Source of the DNA: Burkholderiales bacterium
Lineage (GTDB): Bacteria; Pseudomonadota; Gammaproteobacteria; Burkholderiales; Burkholderiaceae_C
Direction: 5' to 3'
DNA: 64,000 bases
Assembly (NCBI GenBank): GCA_028868825.1
Contig: JAGWTU010000007.1
Location: 1 to 64,000 of the forward strand
Shown here: positions 60,944 to 64,000 of the stretch, one piece after another
Layout of the letters: the number at the start of each line of letters is the position of its first letter
Position numbering within the stretch: position 1 is the stretch's first letter
The notes under the pieces: model-generated
Told to the model about the DNA's origin: nothing
The model's database searches: none
Seen by the model: the letters and a program-made list of their open reading frames with translations, nothing else
Made by a program: the position numbers and the translations under genes

Positions 60944-62055
60944 GCCTCGAGACCTTCGCCACCTCGAAGGCACTGACGCTGGGCGTCGAGCTGGAACTGC
61001 AGATCGTCGGCACGCACGACTACGACCTGACCCCGGCGGCCGGCGACCTGATGCGGCTGATGAAGGGCCGGCGCATCCCCGGCGACGTCAAGCCCGAGAT
61101 CACGACCGGCATGATCGAGATGGCCACCGGCATCTGCATCGGCCACCAGCAGGTCCTGACCGAGCTGCGCGAGATCCGCGACCAGTTGGTGGCCTGCGCG
61201 CGGCGGCTCGACGTCGGACTGTGCGGCGGCGGCACGCATCCGTTCCAGGACTGGAGTCGGCGTCGCATCTACGACACGCCGCGCTTCCACGAGATCTCGA
61301 CGCTCTACGGCTACCTCTCGAAGCAGTTCACGATCTTCGGCCAGCATGTGCATGTCGGCTGCACCGGGCCGGATCAGGCGCTGGTGCTGCTGCACGGGTT
61401 GGGGCGCTTCATCCCGCACCTGATCGCGCTCGCCGCATCGTCGCCCTTCGTGCAGGGCACCGACACCGGCTTCGATTCGGCGCGGCTGAATTCGGTCTTC
61501 GCGTTCCCGCTCTCGGGCCGCGCGCCCTTCGTGCTGCGCTGGGACGAGTTCGAGGGCTATTTCGCGAAGATGACGCGCACCGGCGTCGTCAAGAGCATGA
61601 AGGACTTCTACTGGGACATCCGGCCCAAGCCCGAATTCGGCACGATCGAGGTGCGCGTGCTCGACACACCGCTGACGGTCGAGAAGGCCGCGGCGCTCGC
61701 GGCGCTCATCCAGTGCCTGGCGCGCTGGCTCGACATCGAGCGGCCGTTCCCGCTCGCCGAGGACGACTACCTGCCCTATACCTTCAACCGCTTCCAGGCC
61801 TGCCGCTTCGGGCTCGAGGCGACCTACGTCGACCCGACGAGCGGCGAGCACCGCGTGCTGCGCGACGACCTGCTCGCGACGCTGGCGCGCCTGGAGCCGC
61901 ACGCGATCGAGTTGCGTGCCGACGAGGCGCTGGCCTATCTGCGCGCCGAGATCGAGGGCGTGGGCAACGACGCCGCGTGGATCCGCGGCCTGCAGGAACA
62001 CGAGCACCTGCTGCCCGAGGTCGTGCGCCAGCAGACGCTGCGCTGGCGCGGGTAA
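60940..62055 (+). CDS. YbdK-type carboxylate-amine ligase (GCS2 family)
   Basis: Glutamate-cysteine-ligase-2-fold enzyme, 371 residues. Features include [43 protein letters not shown] and [13 protein letters not shown], holding the ATP/Mg-binding acidic residues. E. coli YbdK has weak gamma-glutamylcysteine ligase activity; the physiological substrate is unknown. Coupled by a four-base overlap to the antiporter, an association that recalls the link between glutathione-type compounds and Kef-like efflux, though that is conjecture. Confidence 0.9.
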   Translation: MSLETFATSKALTLGVELELQIVGTHDYDLTPAAGDLMRLMKGRRIPGDVKPEITTGMIEMATGICIGHQQVLTELREIRDQLVACARRLDVGLCGGGTHPFQDWSRRRIYDTPRFHEISTLYGYLSKQFTIFGQHVHVGCTGPDQALVLLHGLGRFIPHLIALAASSPFVQGTDTGFDSARLNSVFAFPLSGRAPFVLRWDEFEGYFAKMTRTGVVKSMKDFYWDIRPKPEFGTIEVRVLDTPLTVEKAAALAALIQCLARWLDIERPFPLAEDDYLPYTFNRFQACRFGLEATYVDPTSGEHRVLRDDLLATLARLEPHAIELRADEALAYLRAEIEGVGNDAAWIRGLQEHEHLLPEVVRQQTLRWRG

Positions 62056-62098
62056 TTCGGCATGATGCGGGTCCCGTGCCCGCTGCATCATCGCCGCC

Positions 62099-62368
62099 AT
62101 GCCCAGGCTCTTGTTCACGCCCCAGCTGCGCCGCTTCATCGACGCGCCCGAGGTCCGCACGTCGGCGGCGACGCTGCGCGCCGCGCTCGACGACGCCTTC
62201 GCCGGCAACCCGCGGCTGCGCGGCTATGTGCTCGACGACCAGGGGCATCTCCGAGCCAACGTCGTCGTCTTCATCGACGGCCGGCGCAGCAGTGACCGCG
62301 TCGAACTCAGCGAGACCTTGCGACCGGACAGCGAGGTCCACGTACTGCAAGCCCTGTCCGGGGGTTGA
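62099..62368 (+). CDS. MoaD/ThiS-like small sulfur-carrier protein
   Basis: An 89-residue ubiquitin-fold protein ending in the diagnostic Gly-Gly (LQALSGG). Internal motifs GYVLDDQGHLRANVVVFIDG and PDSEVHVLQAL fit the family. No moaE, thiG or activating enzyme is adjacent; instead it is paired with the beta-propeller protein that follows. Other bacteria show the same pair, as I recall, so this MoaD-like protein may serve a pathway other than molybdopterin. Confidence 0.85.
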   Translation: MPRLLFTPQLRRFIDAPEVRTSAATLRAALDDAFAGNPRLRGYVLDDQGHLRANVVVFIDGRRSSDRVELSETLRPDSEVHVLQALSGG

Positions 62369-62383
62369 GAGGGAGTGACTGCC

Positions 62384-63460
62384 ATGGAGCCATCGCACCG
62401 CGCCTGGGTCGCCACGCGCAAGGGACTGTTCGAGCTGCGGCGCGAGGCCGGGCCCTGGCGCATCGAGCGCGTCAGCTTCCTCGCCGAGCCGGTGACGATG
62501 GTGCTGCCGCCCGACGCCGACGGGCGCATGCTGGCGGCGCTGAACCTCGGCCATTTCGGCGTCAAGGTGCATGCCTCGGCCGACGCCGGCAGGACCTGGA
62601 GCGAGGTCGCCGCGCCGAGTTATCCGCCACAACCGCCCGAGGCCACCGGCGTGCCGTGGAAGATGGTGCAGATCTGGGCGCTGGAGGCGGCGGCCGGCGT
62701 CGTCTGGGCAGGCACGATACCCGGAGGTCTGTTCCGCAGCGACGACTTCGGCGCCCACTGGACGCTTGTCGAATCGCTCTGGGGCCGCAGCGAGCGGCTC
62801 GAATGGTTCGGCGGCGGCTACGACGCGCCGGGCATCCATTCGATCTGCCCGCATCCGCAGCGCGCCGGCGAGCTGCTGCTGGGCATCAGCTGCGGCGGCG
62901 CCTGGCTGACGCGCGACGACGCCGCGAGCTGGGAGCTGCGCGCCAGCGGCATGCGTGCCGACTTCATGCCGCCGGAGAGTGCCGGGAACCAGAACACGCA
63001 GGACCCGCACCGCATCGTGCGCTGCAACGCGCATCCCGACACGCTGTGGACGCAGCACCATTGCGGCATCTGGCGCTCGACCGACAACGGCGAGCACTGG
63101 AGCGAAGTCAAGGCGCCTTTGACGAGCTTCGGCTTCGCCGTTGCCGTGCATCCGCGCGACCCCGAGACGGCCTGGTTCGCGCCCGCGGTCAAGGACGAAC
63201 GGCGCGTGCCGGTCGACGGCGCGCTGCTCGTCAACCGCACCCGCGACGGCGGTCGCAGCTTCGAGACGCTGCGCGCCGGCCTGCCGCAGAAGGATTGCTA
63301 CGACCTCATCTACCGCCACGGCCTGGCGGTCGGCGACGACGGGGTGTCGATGCTGATGGCCAGCACCACCGGCAACCTCTGGGCCAGCGACGATGCGGGC
63401 GAGAGCTGGGAGACCGTCTCCCAGCACCTGCCGCCGGTCTACGCCGTGCGCTTCGGCTGA
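62384..63460 (+). CDS. BNR/YCF48-like beta-propeller protein (exo-alpha-sialidase superfamily)
   Basis: A 358-residue cytoplasmic beta-propeller with repeated Asp-box or BNR-type turns (SADAGRTWSEV, SDDFGAHWTLV, STDNGEHWSEV, SDDAGESWETV). It has no signal peptide and no clear sialidase active-site arginine triad, so sialidase activity is unlikely. The ATG at 62384 has AGGGAG at a good distance; a GTG at 62375 is too close to it. It overlaps the convergent acetyltransferase gene by 22 bases at the 3' end. Confidence 0.85.
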   Translation: MEPSHRAWVATRKGLFELRREAGPWRIERVSFLAEPVTMVLPPDADGRMLAALNLGHFGVKVHASADAGRTWSEVAAPSYPPQPPEATGVPWKMVQIWALEAAAGVVWAGTIPGGLFRSDDFGAHWTLVESLWGRSERLEWFGGGYDAPGIHSICPHPQRAGELLLGISCGGAWLTRDDAASWELRASGMRADFMPPESAGNQNTQDPHRIVRCNAHPDTLWTQHHCGIWRSTDNGEHWSEVKAPLTSFGFAVAVHPRDPETAWFAPAVKDERRVPVDGALLVNRTRDGGRSFETLRAGLPQKDCYDLIYRHGLAVGDDGVSMLMASTTGNLWASDDAGESWETVSQHLPPVYAVRFG

Positions 63461-63999
63461 GCGACGGCGCGCCAGGTCGCGGCGCTGACCTCGTAGGTCG
63501 CGAGTTCGCGGCCGTACCAGGTCTCGATGCCGCGGCAGTGCATGCCGAGCTTGGTCATGACATGGCTCGACGCGGTGTTCGCCGGCTCGCAGCAGGCGAG
63601 CAGCGGATCGGTCTTCAGCACGTCGAAGGCGTAGGCGGTCATCGCGCGCGCGGCCTCGGTCGCGAGGCCGCGGCCCCAGCGGTCGCGGCGCAGCCGCCAG
63701 CCGATCTCGATCGGGCAGTTCGGGTCGGGCTCGGGCGCCGGCTGGCGGCGCAGGTTCTGCAGGCAGCCGGCACCGACGACCTCGCCGGTCTCGGCTTCGA
63801 TGAAGGTCCACCAGGAATAGCCGCAGGCGGCCCAGCGCGCCTGCACGCGTTCGATCATGCGCCGCGTCTCCTCGGGCGTCTCGGGCCGGCCGAGGATGTA
63901 GTGCATCACCTCGGGATCCGCGTTCATCGCGCGCAGGCCCTCGAAATGGTCGTCCGCCATCGGCTCCAGGCGCAGCCGCGCTGTCGTCAGTACCGTCAT
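63439..63999 (-). CDS. GNAT N-acetyltransferase (RimJ/RimL-like)
   Basis: A 186-residue acetyl-CoA-dependent acetyltransferase. The fold is visible from TARLRLEPMADDHFEGL through the acetyl-CoA loop RRDRWGRGLATEAARAM to the C-terminal ANTASSHVMTKLGMH. Substrate unknown. The start codon lies one base inside the right edge of the window, so any upstream control is not visible. Its 3' end overlaps the convergent propeller gene. Confidence 0.88.
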   Translation of the reverse strand: MTVLTTARLRLEPMADDHFEGLRAMNADPEVMHYILGRPETPEETRRMIERVQARWAACGYSWWTFIEAETGEVVGAGCLQNLRRQPAPEPDPNCPIEIGWRLRRDRWGRGLATEAARAMTAYAFDVLKTDPLLACCEPANTASSHVMTKLGMHCRGIETWYGRELATYEVSAATWRAVAQPKRTA

Positions 64000-64000
64000 T

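Overview
The window is GC-rich (about 70% by eye), densely packed, has very high GC at third codon positions, and uses many GTG and TTG starts. The gene set points to a motile betaproteobacterium of the order Burkholderiales, most likely in the Rubrivivax/Leptothrix/Ideonella neighbourhood: FlhF/FlhG, CheY-CheZ, FliA-FlgM and a complete flgBCDEFGHIJKL run. The placement is inferred from gene content and style. No rRNA, tRNA, transposase, phage gene or CRISPR array was seen.

Layout. 1-9349 (+): motility and export genes motA (cut by the left edge), motB, cheY, cheZ, then flhB, flhA, flhF, flhG and fliA (sigma-28). 9391-10893: a small exported protein (-) and a stand-alone formyltransferase (+). 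10903-18068 (-): a seven-gene L-Ara4N operon (arnT, one arnE/F-like gene, arnB, arnC, an arnA split into two genes, arnD), mostly joined by 4-base ATGA overlaps. 18297-19862 (-): flgA, flgM, flgN. 20021-30173 (+): flgB to flgL. 30211-35377 (+): an overlapping three-gene signalling operon (HDOD protein, multi-PAS HisKA_2 kinase, ANTAR response regulator). 35411-42803: acyl-CoA ligase (-), a small ORF, a four-gene ABC importer with a metallophosphodiesterase, and a glutathione transferase. 42819-49979 (-): an S53 peptidase, MgtA, and a second S53 peptidase that is a lipoprotein with Ig-like repeats. 50387-53713: a convergent sensor kinase (+) and chemoreceptor (-). 53893-63999: an alpha/beta hydrolase, the rubrerythrin/Fe-S protein/DUF3501 set, an aldo-keto reductase, a TPR-methyltransferase, a CPA2-type antiporter, a YbdK-like ligase, a MoaD/ThiS-like protein with a beta-propeller protein, and a GNAT acetyltransferase.

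Regulation visible in the sequence. Matches to the FliA promoter (T-C/A-AAGTC, 11-12 bases, CCGATA) lie before flgM, before cheY (its -10 is formed by the motB stop) and before the chemoreceptor, with a weaker one before the sensor kinase at 50387. These extend the flagellar late-gene circuit outside the flagellar cluster proper. The most striking element is a class I cyclic-di-GMP riboswitch in the leader of the S53 lipoprotein gene, which ties a secreted peptidase to the second messenger that controls the motile/sessile switch. Hairpin terminators follow cheZ and rubrerythrin, and one precedes the ABC operon.

Oddities. Two related short GC-rich repeats are tandemly duplicated in frame inside unrelated genes (a PAS kinase and an ABC permease), with similar sequence between genes nearby. 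A stretch of flhA has codon use unlike the rest of the gene. FlhG has lost its P-loop. A proline-rich leader ORF lies in front of mgtA.
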